A stretch of 64,000 nucleotides of DNA from Stieleria maiorica. GTDB lineage: Bacteria; Planctomycetota; Planctomycetia; Pirellulales; Pirellulaceae. Location of the stretch: the NCBI RefSeq assembly GCF_008035925.1, contig NZ_CP036264.1:3656402-3720401 (forward strand), in the 5' to 3' direction. The stretch's first letter is position 1, and the number at the start of each line of letters is the position of its first letter. The notes under the pieces are model-generated. The model saw only the letters and a program-made list of their open reading frames with translations. It did no database searches and was not told the DNA's origin. The position numbers and the translations under genes were made by a program. Of the stretch, positions 9,699 to 19,347 are shown piece by piece.

Positions 9699-11567
9699 AT
9701 GCAGTTCATGACGACTACAAAACATGTCAAATCCGTCTCCGGAATCACCGTGCGACTGGCCGGAGATTCGGGCGACGGGATGCAGTTATTGGGGACCCAG
9801 CTGACCAACACCAGTGCCCTGGCCGGCAACGATGTCGCGACTTTCCCCGATTTTCCGGCGGAGATCCGTGCCCCCCGCGGCACCCGGGCAGGTGTCAGCG
9901 GCTTTCAGGTCCAATTTGCCAAGGAAGAGATTTTTACGCCCGGTGACACGCTCGATGCGCTGGTGGTGATGAACCCGGCGGCCCTGGTGACCAATGTCCA
10001 GGACCTGCGCAAGGGCGGCATCTTGATCGCCAATGAAGACGGGTTCACCGAGAAAGATTTCAAACTGGCCAAGGTCGAAGCGAATCCACTGGAGGCGACG
10101 GTCATCAATGACAGTTATCGGTTGATCAAAGTGCCGATGACTCAGTTGACCCGGGCGGCGGTGTCCGAGCACGGATTAAGCCCGAAAATCGCCGATCGTT
10201 GCAAGAACTTTTTCGCCATGGGGCTGGTGTACTGGCTGTTCGGCCGATCGCTGGATCCGACGCTGCGTTTCATCGACAACAAGTTCGGCAAGAAGCCTGA
10301 TGTCGCCGCCGCCAACGTGGCCGCCCTGCGCGCCGGGTGGGCGTTCGGTGAGACGACCGAGGCGTTCGGTGAAAGTTACCAGGTCGAAGCCGCCGAGCTG
10401 ACGCCCGGGACGTACCGAAACATCATGGGCAACCAGGCGTTGGCTTGGGGGCTGGTCGCCGCCAGCAAATTGAGCGGCAAAGAACTGTTTTACGGGACGT
10501 ACCCGATCACGCCGGCCAGCGACATTCTGCATGAACTGACCAAACACAAGAACTTCGGAGTTCGCACGTTTCAGGCCGAAGACGAGATCTCGGCGATGTG
10601 CGCGACGATCGGGGCGGCGTTCGGCGGCACCATGGCGGTGACCGCCAGCAGCGGTCCCGGGATCGCGCTCAAGGCCGAGGCGATGGGGTTGGGCATGATG
10701 CTGGAGTTGCCGATGGTCGTCGTCAACGTCCAACGCGGCGGTCCCAGCACCGGGTTGCCGACCAAGACCGAACAAAGCGATTTGTTGCAAGCGATGTTCG
10801 GCCGCAACGGCGAATCCCCGATTCCCGTGATCGCTCCCCAGTCTCCGGCCGACTGCTTCAACACCGCGATCGAAGCCTGGCGGATCGCCACCGAGTGCAT
10901 GATTCCGGTGATGCTGTTGTCGGACGGGTACATCGCCAACGGCAGCGAGCCCTGGAAGATCCCCACCCTCGACGCGTTGCCGAAAATTGAGATTCAGCAT
11001 CCCGTCGATGCCGAGGACGGCGAACTGTTCCTGCCGTACTTGCGCGATGAAAACCTGGGACGGCCCTGGGCCATTCCGGGGACCGAAGGATTGATGCACC
11101 GGGTCGGTGGTCTGGAAAAAGAACATCAAACCGGTAACGTCAGCTATGACCCGGCCAACCACCAGCTGATGACCGAAACGCGGGCGGCCAAGGTCGCCAA
11201 GATCGCCGAGCGGATTCCCGAACAAGACGTTTTTGGCGAAACCAGCGGCGATCTGTTGGTCGTCTCGTGGGGCGGTACCTACGGCGCCTGTCTGACCGCT
11301 GTCCGCCGTTGTCAGCAAGCCGGTCACCGTGTCAGCCATGCCCATTTGCGTTACCTGAATCCGTTGCCCCGAAACCTGGGGCAGTTGCTCAAGTCGTTCG
11401 ATCGTGTCTTGGTACCCGAATTGAACATGGGCCAGCTGCGAATGTTGTTGCGGGCGGAATTCCTGGTGGATTGCATCGGTTACAACAAAGTCCAAGGAAA
11501 ACCATTTGCGGTCAGCGAACTGATCCAACAAATCGAATCGCAATTGCCGTCACCGGTCGCCGTCTAG
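9699..11567 (+). CDS. korA: 2-oxoacid:ferredoxin oxidoreductase, alpha subunit
   Basis: The 622-residue subunit fuses the gamma domain (about 10-190; SGITVRLAGDSGDGMQLLG and FPAEIRAPRGTRAG) to the pyrimidine-binding alpha domain (about 240-620; GTYPITPASDILHEL, FQAEDEISAM, TASSGPGIALKAEAMG). With KorB it decarboxylates a 2-oxoacid, probably 2-oxoglutarate, to the acyl-CoA and reduces ferredoxin. The likely start is ATG 9699 (ATG 9708 is equally possible); upstream codons look non-native. korB follows after 111 nt. The exact substrate is inferred from the fused gamma-alpha architecture. Confidence 0.9.
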   Translation: MQFMTTTKHVKSVSGITVRLAGDSGDGMQLLGTQLTNTSALAGNDVATFPDFPAEIRAPRGTRAGVSGFQVQFAKEEIFTPGDTLDALVVMNPAALVTNVQDLRKGGILIANEDGFTEKDFKLAKVEANPLEATVINDSYRLIKVPMTQLTRAAVSEHGLSPKIADRCKNFFAMGLVYWLFGRSLDPTLRFIDNKFGKKPDVAAANVAALRAGWAFGETTEAFGESYQVEAAELTPGTYRNIMGNQALAWGLVAASKLSGKELFYGTYPITPASDILHELTKHKNFGVRTFQAEDEISAMCATIGAAFGGTMAVTASSGPGIALKAEAMGLGMMLELPMVVVNVQRGGPSTGLPTKTEQSDLLQAMFGRNGESPIPVIAPQSPADCFNTAIEAWRIATECMIPVMLLSDGYIANGSEPWKIPTLDALPKIEIQHPVDAEDGELFLPYLRDENLGRPWAIPGTEGLMHRVGGLEKEHQTGNVSYDPANHQLMTETRAAKVAKIAERIPEQDVFGETSGDLLVVSWGGTYGACLTAVRRCQQAGHRVSHAHLRYLNPLPRNLGQLLKSFDRVLVPELNMGQLRMLLRAEFLVDCIGYNKVQGKPFAVSELIQQIESQLPSPVAV

Positions 11568-11678
11568 CCGCCCGACCCTGCCGGCGTCGGCAACTCCAGC
11601 TCGGGCCATGACGTGTGGCCGACAGCCGACGCCGTTTCTCTGTCACAACAAAACAAACCGTTTCCAATCATTTTCGCC

Positions 11679-12689
11679 ATGTCCCTGCCTGTTCTCAAAG
11701 CCGCTGATTTCGCTTCTGACCAAGACGTACGATGGTGCCCCGGATGCGGCGACTATTCGATCCTGGCGCAGATGAAAAAGGTTCTGCCGGAACTCGGGGT
11801 GCCGCGCGAGAAGATTGTGTTCATCAGCGGGATCGGCTGCAGCAGCCGGTTCCCCTACTACATGAACACCTATGGCATGCACAGCATTCACGGGCGTGCG
11901 CCGACGTTCGCCACGGGGTTGAAATCGACGCGTCCCGATTTGATGGTGTGGGTGATCACCGGTGACGGCGACGCGTTGTCGATCGGCGGCAATCACTTCA
12001 TCCATGTCCTGCGCCGGAACCTGGACATCAACATCGTCCTGTTTAACAACCGGATCTATGGATTGACCAAGGGGCAATACAGCCCGACCAGTACCGAAGG
12101 TCAGGTCACCAAGAGCACGCCGATGGGATCGATCGACCATCCGCTGAGCCCGCTGTCTGTGGCGTTGGCCGCCGAGGCGACCTTTGTGGCTCGATCCCTG
12201 GACGCCCACGTCAAGCACTTGGGCGACGTGCTCAAGCGAGCTTCCGAGCACAAGGGGACGTCGCTGGTCGAGGTCTACCAGAACTGCAACGTGTTCAATG
12301 ACGGTGCGATGGCTTATGCCCAGGAAAAGAAACAGCGTGCCGACAACGTCGTCGAACTCGAGCACGGAAAGCCGCTGGTGTTCGGCAAGAACAACGAGAA
12401 AGCGATCCGCTTGGTCGGCACACACCTGGAAATCGTCGAGCGGAGCGAAGTGCCGGACGATGATCTGTTGATCCACGACGAAAAAGATCCCAACCCGTCG
12501 ATCCAGATGATGTTGGCCCGAATGCGTTATCCTGAAATGCCCGAACCGATCGGGGTTTTGCGTGACGTCGACAACGTCGCGACCTATGACGAACAAATCA
12601 ACGCCCAGGTCGATCTTGCCAAGGAGACCCGCGGCGAAGGCGATTTAGCTAAATTGTTCCACGCCGGGGATACCTGGGTCGTGGACTGA
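11679..12689 (+). CDS. korB: 2-oxoacid:ferredoxin oxidoreductase, beta subunit
   Basis: The 336-residue thiamine-diphosphate-binding subunit partners with KorA. It shows the N-terminal WCPGCGDYSIL motif and the ThDP/magnesium region VITGDGDALSIGGNHF with VLFNNRIYGLTKGQYSPT. It lacks the extra cysteine cluster of four-subunit pyruvate enzymes, as expected for the two-subunit KorAB type. ATG 11679 was chosen because the codons from 11613 are not family-like. Confidence 0.92.
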   Translation: MSLPVLKAADFASDQDVRWCPGCGDYSILAQMKKVLPELGVPREKIVFISGIGCSSRFPYYMNTYGMHSIHGRAPTFATGLKSTRPDLMVWVITGDGDALSIGGNHFIHVLRRNLDINIVLFNNRIYGLTKGQYSPTSTEGQVTKSTPMGSIDHPLSPLSVALAAEATFVARSLDAHVKHLGDVLKRASEHKGTSLVEVYQNCNVFNDGAMAYAQEKKQRADNVVELEHGKPLVFGKNNEKAIRLVGTHLEIVERSEVPDDDLLIHDEKDPNPSIQMMLARMRYPEMPEPIGVLRDVDNVATYDEQINAQVDLAKETRGEGDLAKLFHAGDTWVVD

Positions 12690-12741
12690 ACCGTTTCCAG
12701 ACGATGACATCAATCAATGGTTGTTCCAGGGAGGAATGAAC

Positions 12742-13683
12742 ATGCCACGTGGAAAAAGTTACTCAGACGCAACGAAAGCGATCGGCGACACCCCGATGAT
12801 CCAGGTGAATCGTCTGGTGCCCGACGGGGGCGCAACCGTTTTCGCCAAGTGCGAGTTCTTTCAGCCGCTCAATAGCGTGAAAGATCGTATCGGTGTCGCG
12901 ATGATCGAAGCCGGCGAGAAAGACGGGACGATCACCCCGGCGACGCACGTGATCGAGCCGACCAGTGGCAATACCGGCATCGCGTTGGCGTTCGTGTGTG
13001 CCGCCAAAGGGTACAAGTTGACGTTGACGATGCCCGAATCGATGTCCGTCGAGCGACGGGCGTTGCTTCGCGCAATGGGCGCCAACCTGGTGCTGACACC
13101 CGCCGGGGATGGCATGAAAGGTGCCATCAACAAGGCCGCCGAACTGGTCTCCCAAGACGACAGCGCCTTCATGCCACAACAATTCGAAAACCCGGCCAAT
13201 CCGGCGATCCACGAGGCGACCACCGGGCCGGAGATTTGGGAGGACAGCGGCCATCAGATCGATGCGATCGTGGCCGGTGTCGGGACCGGCGGCACGATCA
13301 CCGGCGTGGCCCGCTACCTGAAACAAAAGAACCCCGACTTCAAAGCGATCGCAGTGGAACCGGTTCACTCGCCGGTGATCAGCGGCGGAGCGCCCGGCAA
13401 GCACCGCATCCAGGGCATCGGCGCCGGGTTCATCCCCAAGAACTTGGACACCAGCATCATCGATGACGTGGTCCAGGTCGACGACGAAGACGCATTCGCG
13501 TGGGGCCGTCGGCTGGCCAAGGAAGAGGGGATCGTCGGCGGGATCAGCAGCGGGGCCAACATGTGGGCCGCCGCACAGGTCGCCGCTCGCCCAGAAATGA
13601 AAGGCAAACGGATCGTCACGATCATGTGCAGCCTGGGCGAACGCTATTTGAGCACCCCGCTGTTCGGCGATCTTGGACTATAG
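12742..13683 (+). CDS. cysK: Cysteine synthase A (O-acetylserine sulfhydrylase)
   Basis: This PLP enzyme makes cysteine from O-acetylserine and sulfide. Visible are the lysine in LNSVKDRIGVAMIEA, the substrate loop EPTSGNTGIALA, the phosphate-binding VGTGGTITGVARYL and the late serine in GGISSGANMWAA. The length of 313 aa is typical. ATG 12742 is preferred because GGGAGG at 12729-12734 is then 7 nt away; ATG 12736 would sit too close. It lies 52 nt after korB, and cysD at the window start is another sulfur-assimilation gene. Confidence 0.94.
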   Translation: MPRGKSYSDATKAIGDTPMIQVNRLVPDGGATVFAKCEFFQPLNSVKDRIGVAMIEAGEKDGTITPATHVIEPTSGNTGIALAFVCAAKGYKLTLTMPESMSVERRALLRAMGANLVLTPAGDGMKGAINKAAELVSQDDSAFMPQQFENPANPAIHEATTGPEIWEDSGHQIDAIVAGVGTGGTITGVARYLKQKNPDFKAIAVEPVHSPVISGGAPGKHRIQGIGAGFIPKNLDTSIIDDVVQVDDEDAFAWGRRLAKEEGIVGGISSGANMWAAAQVAARPEMKGKRIVTIMCSLGERYLSTPLFGDLGL

Positions 13684-13827
13684 CGCTCGCGCGTCTTCGA
13701 AGGACGGATTGTCATTCGACGCCCGTTTGGACTCGTCCATGCCGGCCCGATGCGGTAAAAATCACAGTACGGCGGCGAATCTTTGCCGCCGATTTTTATT
13801 TTGGCAGAGGAGCGATTGCAGGCGATC

Positions 13828-14856
13828 ATGGCAAAGGGTTTGTTTACTCAAGGGATGTGTGTGTTGCTGCGAAGCCCGGTCGCTTTGGCCGAGCTGCAGG
13901 ACAAACTCTCCGACTTTGACATGATCGGTGTGCAAGAGTCCGCCGTCGATGGAGCCTCGCCCGAAACGTTGGTGATGAGTTTTCGGCCCGAGGTGGGAGG
14001 GCACTTGCTGGTCACGCCCTCGACCGACAAGTGGCCCGATCAGATGGGCGACCCCGAAACGGCACCCGATGTGTTTGTCGCCTGGTCGCTGGGGCAATTC
14101 GGACCGCTGGCGTTCCCCGGGTGCCTGGAACGGGCGGCCGAACAATCTTGGGGTTGGGAAGACGGTGAGGATGTTCCCACGCAACACACCTCCCACATTC
14201 GATTGCTGATCAGCTACGTCCTGGGAGCCGACGAGTCCGAACAGGATGACGACGATTCCGACGACATCGTGCTAATCCCCGATGATTATGACCCGGTCGC
14301 GGAACTGCGATTTCTGACCAAAGCCGTCTCGGCTCTGTTGGATTTGCCCCAGGCGATTTGCTATTTCAATCCGGGCGGTGAGGTGCTGCGTGATCAAAAT
14401 GGGTTGCGGCAAGGACTCAATTACGCCTGGAATTATGAATTGCCACCGCTGGACATGTGGACCAACGTGCGACTGTTCCGCGTCGATGAATCCTGGGCGT
14501 TGATGGACACCGTCGGGATGGGGCAATTGGACATGCCGGATATGGAGGCCGTCTACGACACCGATCGCTATGAACCGGCCGAAGTCGAGCGGTTCTTGCG
14601 CAACGCCTCGTTGTATCTGATGAGCACCGACGAGGAGTTCGAGGAGGGGGATGTGGCCGATGGCCCCGGCGACATCAGCTGGAACGCGATCGAGTGTGAA
14701 GAAAGTCTGTCCGATCCGCCGCGGGAAACCATTCGCTGGTTCCCGGACGACGGCTCCGATCCGCCCGAGGTGCTGATGCGGCGGACGGGCGACGACGAAG
14801 ACGATCCGTATGACGAGGAGCCGGAAGACCTGGACGACGAGGCATTTGAGCTCTAA
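13828..14856 (+). CDS. DUF4261-like protein of unknown function
   Basis: This 342-residue acidic protein has no signal peptide or membrane helix. The N-terminal two thirds (from GLFTQGMCVLLRSPVALAEL through FNPGGEVLRDQNGL and WALMDTVGMGQLD) resemble what I recall of DUF4261 proteins; no enzyme motif is visible. The C-terminus is very rich in Asp and Glu. The start is uncertain: GAGGAG at 13807-13812 is too far from ATG 13828, and an in-frame TTG at 13816 is too near. Its function is unknown. Confidence 0.75.
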   Translation: MAKGLFTQGMCVLLRSPVALAELQDKLSDFDMIGVQESAVDGASPETLVMSFRPEVGGHLLVTPSTDKWPDQMGDPETAPDVFVAWSLGQFGPLAFPGCLERAAEQSWGWEDGEDVPTQHTSHIRLLISYVLGADESEQDDDDSDDIVLIPDDYDPVAELRFLTKAVSALLDLPQAICYFNPGGEVLRDQNGLRQGLNYAWNYELPPLDMWTNVRLFRVDESWALMDTVGMGQLDMPDMEAVYDTDRYEPAEVERFLRNASLYLMSTDEEFEEGDVADGPGDISWNAIECEESLSDPPRETIRWFPDDGSDPPEVLMRRTGDDEDDPYDEEPEDLDDEAFEL

Positions 14857-14985
14857 AGACGCAAACTTCCGGTTTGCTTGCCGATTCCGACGCCCGAACC
14901 GCAAACCAATCTTGGGCTCTACCCCGGCAGATTGCTAGACTCGGCGATCCACTTCGCCTAGCCGTCTTGCTATCAAAGCTCCGCG

Positions 14986-17631
14986 ATGACGCTGTCGGGC
15001 CAATGCCCTGTTTGCCGTACGACGCTCGCTTTCACCGAAGCGTCGTTGGTCGCTGCGCACTGCGAAGGGGCAGTGGTGCCGGCGGAAACACCCGTGCTGG
15101 AATGCCAATGCGACACGACGTTGATCGCGACTGGCCTGGCCGCTGCCACCGAGGTCGCGGCCGAATGCACCGCTTGCGGCAGCAACTACGTCGTCGATCG
15201 ATCGGCAGCGGGTGAAGAATTGCCATGCCGCTGTGGAGCAGTCGTCAAAATCCCGACCGCCATCCTAGTTCGAGTCACGGTCGCTAAAGACGACGGCAAC
15301 ACGGCCTCCGAACAGAGCCTCGTCGATCTCGATCACGACGCCGAAGACGGAGCGTCAAACCTGCCCCAACAGCCGACCCCCGAGGTCGTGGCGGAAGTCG
15401 CCGAGACGTTCGACGACGATCAGGTCCCATGCGAAACTCTTGGCGAGTTCCGCTACCCGGACGGCGAATCGGAGCCACACGCTTCAGAATCGGAATCGGA
15501 CGACGAAGCGATTCAGCTTCCGATCGTGGGGCTGCCGGAGTTGTATTCGCTGCAGGTTCCCGAGTTCGTGGCGGAAGTCGCCGAGACGTGCGGCGAAGAC
15601 CAGGTCCCACGCGAAACTCTTGGCGAGTTCCGCTACCAGGACTGCGAATCGGAGCCACAGGCTTCCGAGTCGGAATTGGTCGACGACGAAGTGATTCAGC
15701 TTCCGATCGTGGGGCTGCCGGAGTTGTATTCGCTGCAGGTCCCCGAGGTCGTGGCGGAAGTCGCCGAGACGTTCGACGAAGATCAGGTCCCATGCGAAAC
15801 TCTTGGCGAGTTCCGCTACCCGGACGGCGAATCGGAGCGACACGCTTCAGAATCGGAATCGGACGACGAAGCGATTCAGCTTCCGATCGTGGGGCTGCCG
15901 GAGTTGTGTTCGCTGCAGGTCCCCGAGGTCGTGGCGGAAGTCGCCGAGACGTTCGACGACGATCAGGTCCCATGCGAAACTCTTGGCGAGTTCCGCTACC
16001 CGGATGGCGAATTGGAGCCACACGCTTCAGAATCGGAATCAGTCGACGACGAAGCGATTCAGCTTCCGATCGTGGGGCTGCCGGAGTTGTATTCGCTGCG
16101 GGTTCCCGAGGTCGTGGCGGAAGTCGCCGAGACATTCGACGAAGATCAGGTCCCAGGCGAAACTCTTGGCGAGTTCCGCTACTCGGACTGCGAATCGGAG
16201 CCACACGCTTCAGAATCGGAATCGGTCGACGACGAAGCGATTCAGCTTCCGATCGTGGCGCTGCCGGAGTTGTATTCGCTGCAGGTTCCCGAGGTCGTGG
16301 CGGAAGTCGCCGAGACATTCGACGAAGATCAGGTCCCACGCGAAACTCTTGGCGAGTTCCGCTACCCGGACGGCGAATCGGAGCGACACGCTTCAGAATC
16401 GGAATCGGTCGACGACGAAGCGATTCAGCTTCCGATCGTGGGGCTGCCGGAGTTGTATTCGCTGCAGGTTCCCGAGGTCGTGGCGGAAGTCGCCGAGACG
16501 TTCGGCGAAGACCAGGCCCCAGGCGAAACTCTTGGCGAGTTCCGCTACCCAAACGGCGAATCGGAGCCACACGCTTCAGAATCGGAATCGGTCGACGACG
16601 AAGGGGACTTGGAACCAGAGTCGGTGGTTTCCTGCCCGGGGTGCCGACGCGAGTTTTCGGTGACCAAGGCGGAGATGGGGCAGACGGCAGAGTGCGAGTG
16701 CGGTTTCGTATTCGTGATGCAAGAGAACGTTGATGCACTCGACTCGGCATTGTGCAGCGACTTGATGCCCTACCAACCCTTGGCCATCGACCGTACCGGG
16801 GCCAAGGTAATTGCCGACCGAGGCGAGGTGGCGGAGGCGTTCGAGAAGCGTTCTGACCGTCCAACCGCGTCTCCGGGTGTGCCCACGGCAAATCGGCATC
16901 GCGATCGACCACGACGTTCCAACTTTGCCGGAAACTTGATCGTCGTCGCCGCAGCGTTGATGTTGATGGCAACCGCAATCGGATTCGTTTACCGAGATCG
17001 CTTGGGGTTCCCAGTCGTCGCTTTGAACGGTGTCGCCGAGGCACCCAAGCGGGGCGGTCCGTTGCCGATCCCTGCGGCCGAAGCCACGGTGACGACCGAG
17101 AACGCAACGCCGCGGCAACCGAACGAGAGCCCAACTTCGCCAGAAAGATCCTGGGGAGACGCCCCCAACGACGTCCAACCCCCGGAACCGTCGCCTGAGC
17201 TCGTTGTTCAATCGGCGCACCGAAGTATCCCCTCGCCGCCAAAGCTGTCTTCATTCTTACGTTCGGTGTACTTGCAGGCGCGGGAATTGGAAACGGAGGC
17301 GACTCTCGGAAAAGACACGTTGTATTTGTTCAGTGAAATGGTGAACCAGTTGGACGCATCAGGTGTACAGTTTTCGGTCGCCGATCTGTTTTGGCTGGCC
17401 GACACCTGGGAGGGGTTTGGCCGGCGAGCGGCGAATCCCGATCTGGCGTCAAAGTGTTATTGGCAGGCCGCTGGTGCCTTTGCGTTGGCGCAGACGCTTG
17501 ACGGGATCGGACCGCAGGATCGCTTGATCGCCGATCAGCGTCAGCGCGAATTGTCTCAGAAGTCGCGATATGCACTGCGAGTGGCATCTCATCAGGAGCC
17601 CGCGGAACCACCGACCAGTGAACGCCGCTAA
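14986..17631 (+). CDS. Zinc-ribbon membrane protein with seven near-identical tandem repeats
   Basis: The 881-residue protein is not recognised as a whole. The N-terminus carries Cys pairs of zinc-ribbon type (CPVC at 7-10, CQC, CTAC, CRC). Seven tandem 60/61-residue acidic repeats follow (about 132-540; typical core ETLGEFRYPDGESEPH and IQLPIVGLPELYSLQVP). Then come another ribbon (CPGCRREF with CECG), one membrane helix at about 646-668 (LIVVAAALMLMATAIGFVY), a Pro/Glu-rich linker and a helical C-terminal domain (about 745-881). It may be a membrane-anchored sensor or scaffold. The repeats are almost identical in DNA, implying recent expansion. The next gene also encodes a single-helix membrane protein. 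Confidence 0.8.
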   Translation: MTLSGQCPVCRTTLAFTEASLVAAHCEGAVVPAETPVLECQCDTTLIATGLAAATEVAAECTACGSNYVVDRSAAGEELPCRCGAVVKIPTAILVRVTVAKDDGNTASEQSLVDLDHDAEDGASNLPQQPTPEVVAEVAETFDDDQVPCETLGEFRYPDGESEPHASESESDDEAIQLPIVGLPELYSLQVPEFVAEVAETCGEDQVPRETLGEFRYQDCESEPQASESELVDDEVIQLPIVGLPELYSLQVPEVVAEVAETFDEDQVPCETLGEFRYPDGESERHASESESDDEAIQLPIVGLPELCSLQVPEVVAEVAETFDDDQVPCETLGEFRYPDGELEPHASESESVDDEAIQLPIVGLPELYSLRVPEVVAEVAETFDEDQVPGETLGEFRYSDCESEPHASESESVDDEAIQLPIVALPELYSLQVPEVVAEVAETFDEDQVPRETLGEFRYPDGESERHASESESVDDEAIQLPIVGLPELYSLQVPEVVAEVAETFGEDQAPGETLGEFRYPNGESEPHASESESVDDEGDLEPESVVSCPGCRREFSVTKAEMGQTAECECGFVFVMQENVDALDSALCSDLMPYQPLAIDRTGAKVIADRGEVAEAFEKRSDRPTASPGVPTANRHRDRPRRSNFAGNLIVVAAALMLMATAIGFVYRDRLGFPVVALNGVAEAPKRGGPLPIPAAEATVTTENATPRQPNESPTSPERSWGDAPNDVQPPEPSPELVVQSAHRSIPSPPKLSSFLRSVYLQARELETEATLGKDTLYLFSEMVNQLDASGVQFSVADLFWLADTWEGFGRRAANPDLASKCYWQAAGAFALAQTLDGIGPQDRLIADQRQRELSQKSRYALRVASHQEPAEPPTSERR
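15379..16608 (+). repeat. Seven tandem 180/183-bp coding repeats
   Basis: Units start with CCCGAGGTCGTGGCGGAAG or a one-base variant at 15379, 15559, 15742, 15922, 16105, 16288 and 16471; the last is incomplete. Spacing alternates between 180 and 183 bp because a Val codon (VDDE versus DDE) is present or absent. All spacings are multiples of three, which also keeps long spurious frames open on both strands. Confidence 0.97.
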
Positions 17632-17744
17632 TTTTTTTTCTGTTCACATTGCGGTGTCGTGGCCGCGATGGAACATCGATCACGCGTATCGCCGTGTTAT
17701 AAAGGACGTTCTCCAAGACGTCCTCATCTGCCTGAATATCTGCA

Positions 17745-19250
17745 ATGCCGATTCCCGATCCTGCCGAGTTGAACACGTTGTACCAAGAGTGGCTGGAGAT
17801 TCCGGCGGAGAGGTTGCCGCCGAACCACTATGCCTTGTTGGGGCTCGCCGATTTTGAGTCCGATGAAGCATTGATCGAATCGGCGGCAAGGTCTCGCAGT
17901 GCCTATTTGCACCAGATCGCCGCCGGGCCGCAACGAAAGATCGTCCAGGAAATGCTGGGGCAGGTGGCGATCGCGCGTCGCACATTGATGAGCGCCGAAT
18001 CGCGAAGGGCGTATGACCAGTCATTGCGCTCCCCGGTCGCGTCGGCAGACAATGTAACTTCAACAGCGCCCTTGTCAGGTCATGCGTCATCGGACAACTC
18101 GCATCGAGGCAATGTCGAGGTCGATCAACCCGACAACACCGTCGAATCACAATCGACGACGGCGACGGGAACGGCAGTGCAGCGTCGCAGGCACACCGCC
18201 GGCGATTGGAAGTACCACGGCATCAGCGCCGCGGTCTTGCTGACGATCGTCGCCATTGTGTTTTTGGTGAATCGGAATCCCGGTGGTCGACGCGCAGCCG
18301 AAGCCCGGCCGCAGGAAATGGGGGCCGACGTTCGTGGTTCGTCCTTACAGTCCGCTGGGGCGGAGCGGAACGCAGATCAAGACAACGAATCGGGCGCCGG
18401 CCGAAGAGCTGCGGGGACGACGGGACGAAAAGCAAGTCCGCAAGCATCCCGTGCCGACGGACCGCCGGCCCAACATCGGTCACCGATCGCCAAGCGGCGG
18501 GACACGGGCAGCGGACTCGGCGCCGGCCTGGGTGATAAGTTCGGCGATGTGCTTTCCGACATTGCCAAACAAGGCGACGAGGGGATGCCGGCAAAGGCTG
18601 CGTCATCGGAAAACCGGGGCAAATTTCGCCCCCTGGGCGGATTGTCGATCAGTCCGGCCACGACACTTCCCGATTCGGTGGATCCGATCGCAAGCCTCCG
18701 CGCCGTCGCGGAATTCCCCGGCCAGTTAGCCGATCGATTTGAATGCGAACAAGGGTTCCAGTGGTATGAGGCGACCGATGAAGCGATCCGATTGGTTCCG
18801 AACGAAGCACACACATCGTTCATCATTCGCGACAAGCAATTCACGTTGACCTCGGGGGCGGCGATGGCGGTCTCGACTTCGTTGTCCGCGGGGATGCGGG
18901 GCGAGACACAAGTCGGATTTCAAGTCGATGGAATCCGGATCGGATTGCGTTCGGCGAAGAATGCGATTGAAGTGTTTGCGCGAGACCGTGGCGACGATGT
19001 CCGCCGCGATCTGGTGGACAAAATCAAAACGCCCGGTGATTCTACGACGCTGTCGATCCAACGCGACGCCAACGAGCCTGACCTGTTCCACTGGTTCGTC
19101 CAGTCAGGCGAGACCACTCGGACCGGAACGATCGGCGTGACGTCGTTGGCGGAGTCGGCTCCGGTAGCGGTGTTCGTGACTGCATCCAAGCCTGACCCGA
19201 AACGCCCGCTGACACTCAGCGGTTTGAAAACCAGTGCGGGGCAGCCGTAG
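17745..19250 (+). CDS. J-like domain membrane protein, planctomycete type
   Basis: The 501-residue protein begins with a DnaJ-like helical module (about 10-95: LPPNHYALLGLADFESDEAL, then ESRRAYDQSL) that lacks the HPD motif needed to stimulate Hsp70. A polar linker and a single membrane helix (about 168-188; AAVLLTIVAIVFLVNR) follow. The C-terminal region of about 180 residues is unassigned, and a basic low-complexity section (about 200-265) separates it from the helix. The N-terminal module recurs in many planctomycete proteins, as I recall. The element copy at 19258 begins 8 bp after its stop. Confidence 0.75.
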   Translation: MPIPDPAELNTLYQEWLEIPAERLPPNHYALLGLADFESDEALIESAARSRSAYLHQIAAGPQRKIVQEMLGQVAIARRTLMSAESRRAYDQSLRSPVASADNVTSTAPLSGHASSDNSHRGNVEVDQPDNTVESQSTTATGTAVQRRRHTAGDWKYHGISAAVLLTIVAIVFLVNRNPGGRRAAEARPQEMGADVRGSSLQSAGAERNADQDNESGAGRRAAGTTGRKASPQASRADGPPAQHRSPIAKRRDTGSGLGAGLGDKFGDVLSDIAKQGDEGMPAKAASSENRGKFRPLGGLSISPATTLPDSVDPIASLRAVAEFPGQLADRFECEQGFQWYEATDEAIRLVPNEAHTSFIIRDKQFTLTSGAAMAVSTSLSAGMRGETQVGFQVDGIRIGLRSAKNAIEVFARDRGDDVRRDLVDKIKTPGDSTTLSIQRDANEPDLFHWFVQSGETTRTGTIGVTSLAESAPVAVFVTASKPDPKRPLTLSGLKTSAGQP

Positions 19251-19257
19251 CTGGCCA

Positions 19258-19340
19258 ACACCACCGCGACGTAGCTACGCTCGCCAGAGCATGGAGGAAT
19301 TCGCAGATCCACCTTCTGGCGAAGGCAGCTACGTTGGAGA
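19258..19340 (+). repeat. Copy A (partial) of the 117-bp palindromic element
   Basis: This copy contains the inner inverted repeat GTAGCTACGCTCGCCAGA / TTCTGGCGAAGGCAGCTAC of the element seen in full at 30660, 42766 and 54364. The outer ends have diverged. It lies exactly between two convergent genes, where the hairpin could end transcription from both sides. Confidence 0.85.
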
Positions 19341-19347
19341 CGCAATC

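Noticed and set aside
15284-17254. 656-codon minus-strand frame and a 434-codon plus-strand frame over the tandem repeats
   Set aside because: Both are by-products of repeat units whose length is a multiple of three; composition (Arg/Pro-rich) is not protein-like.
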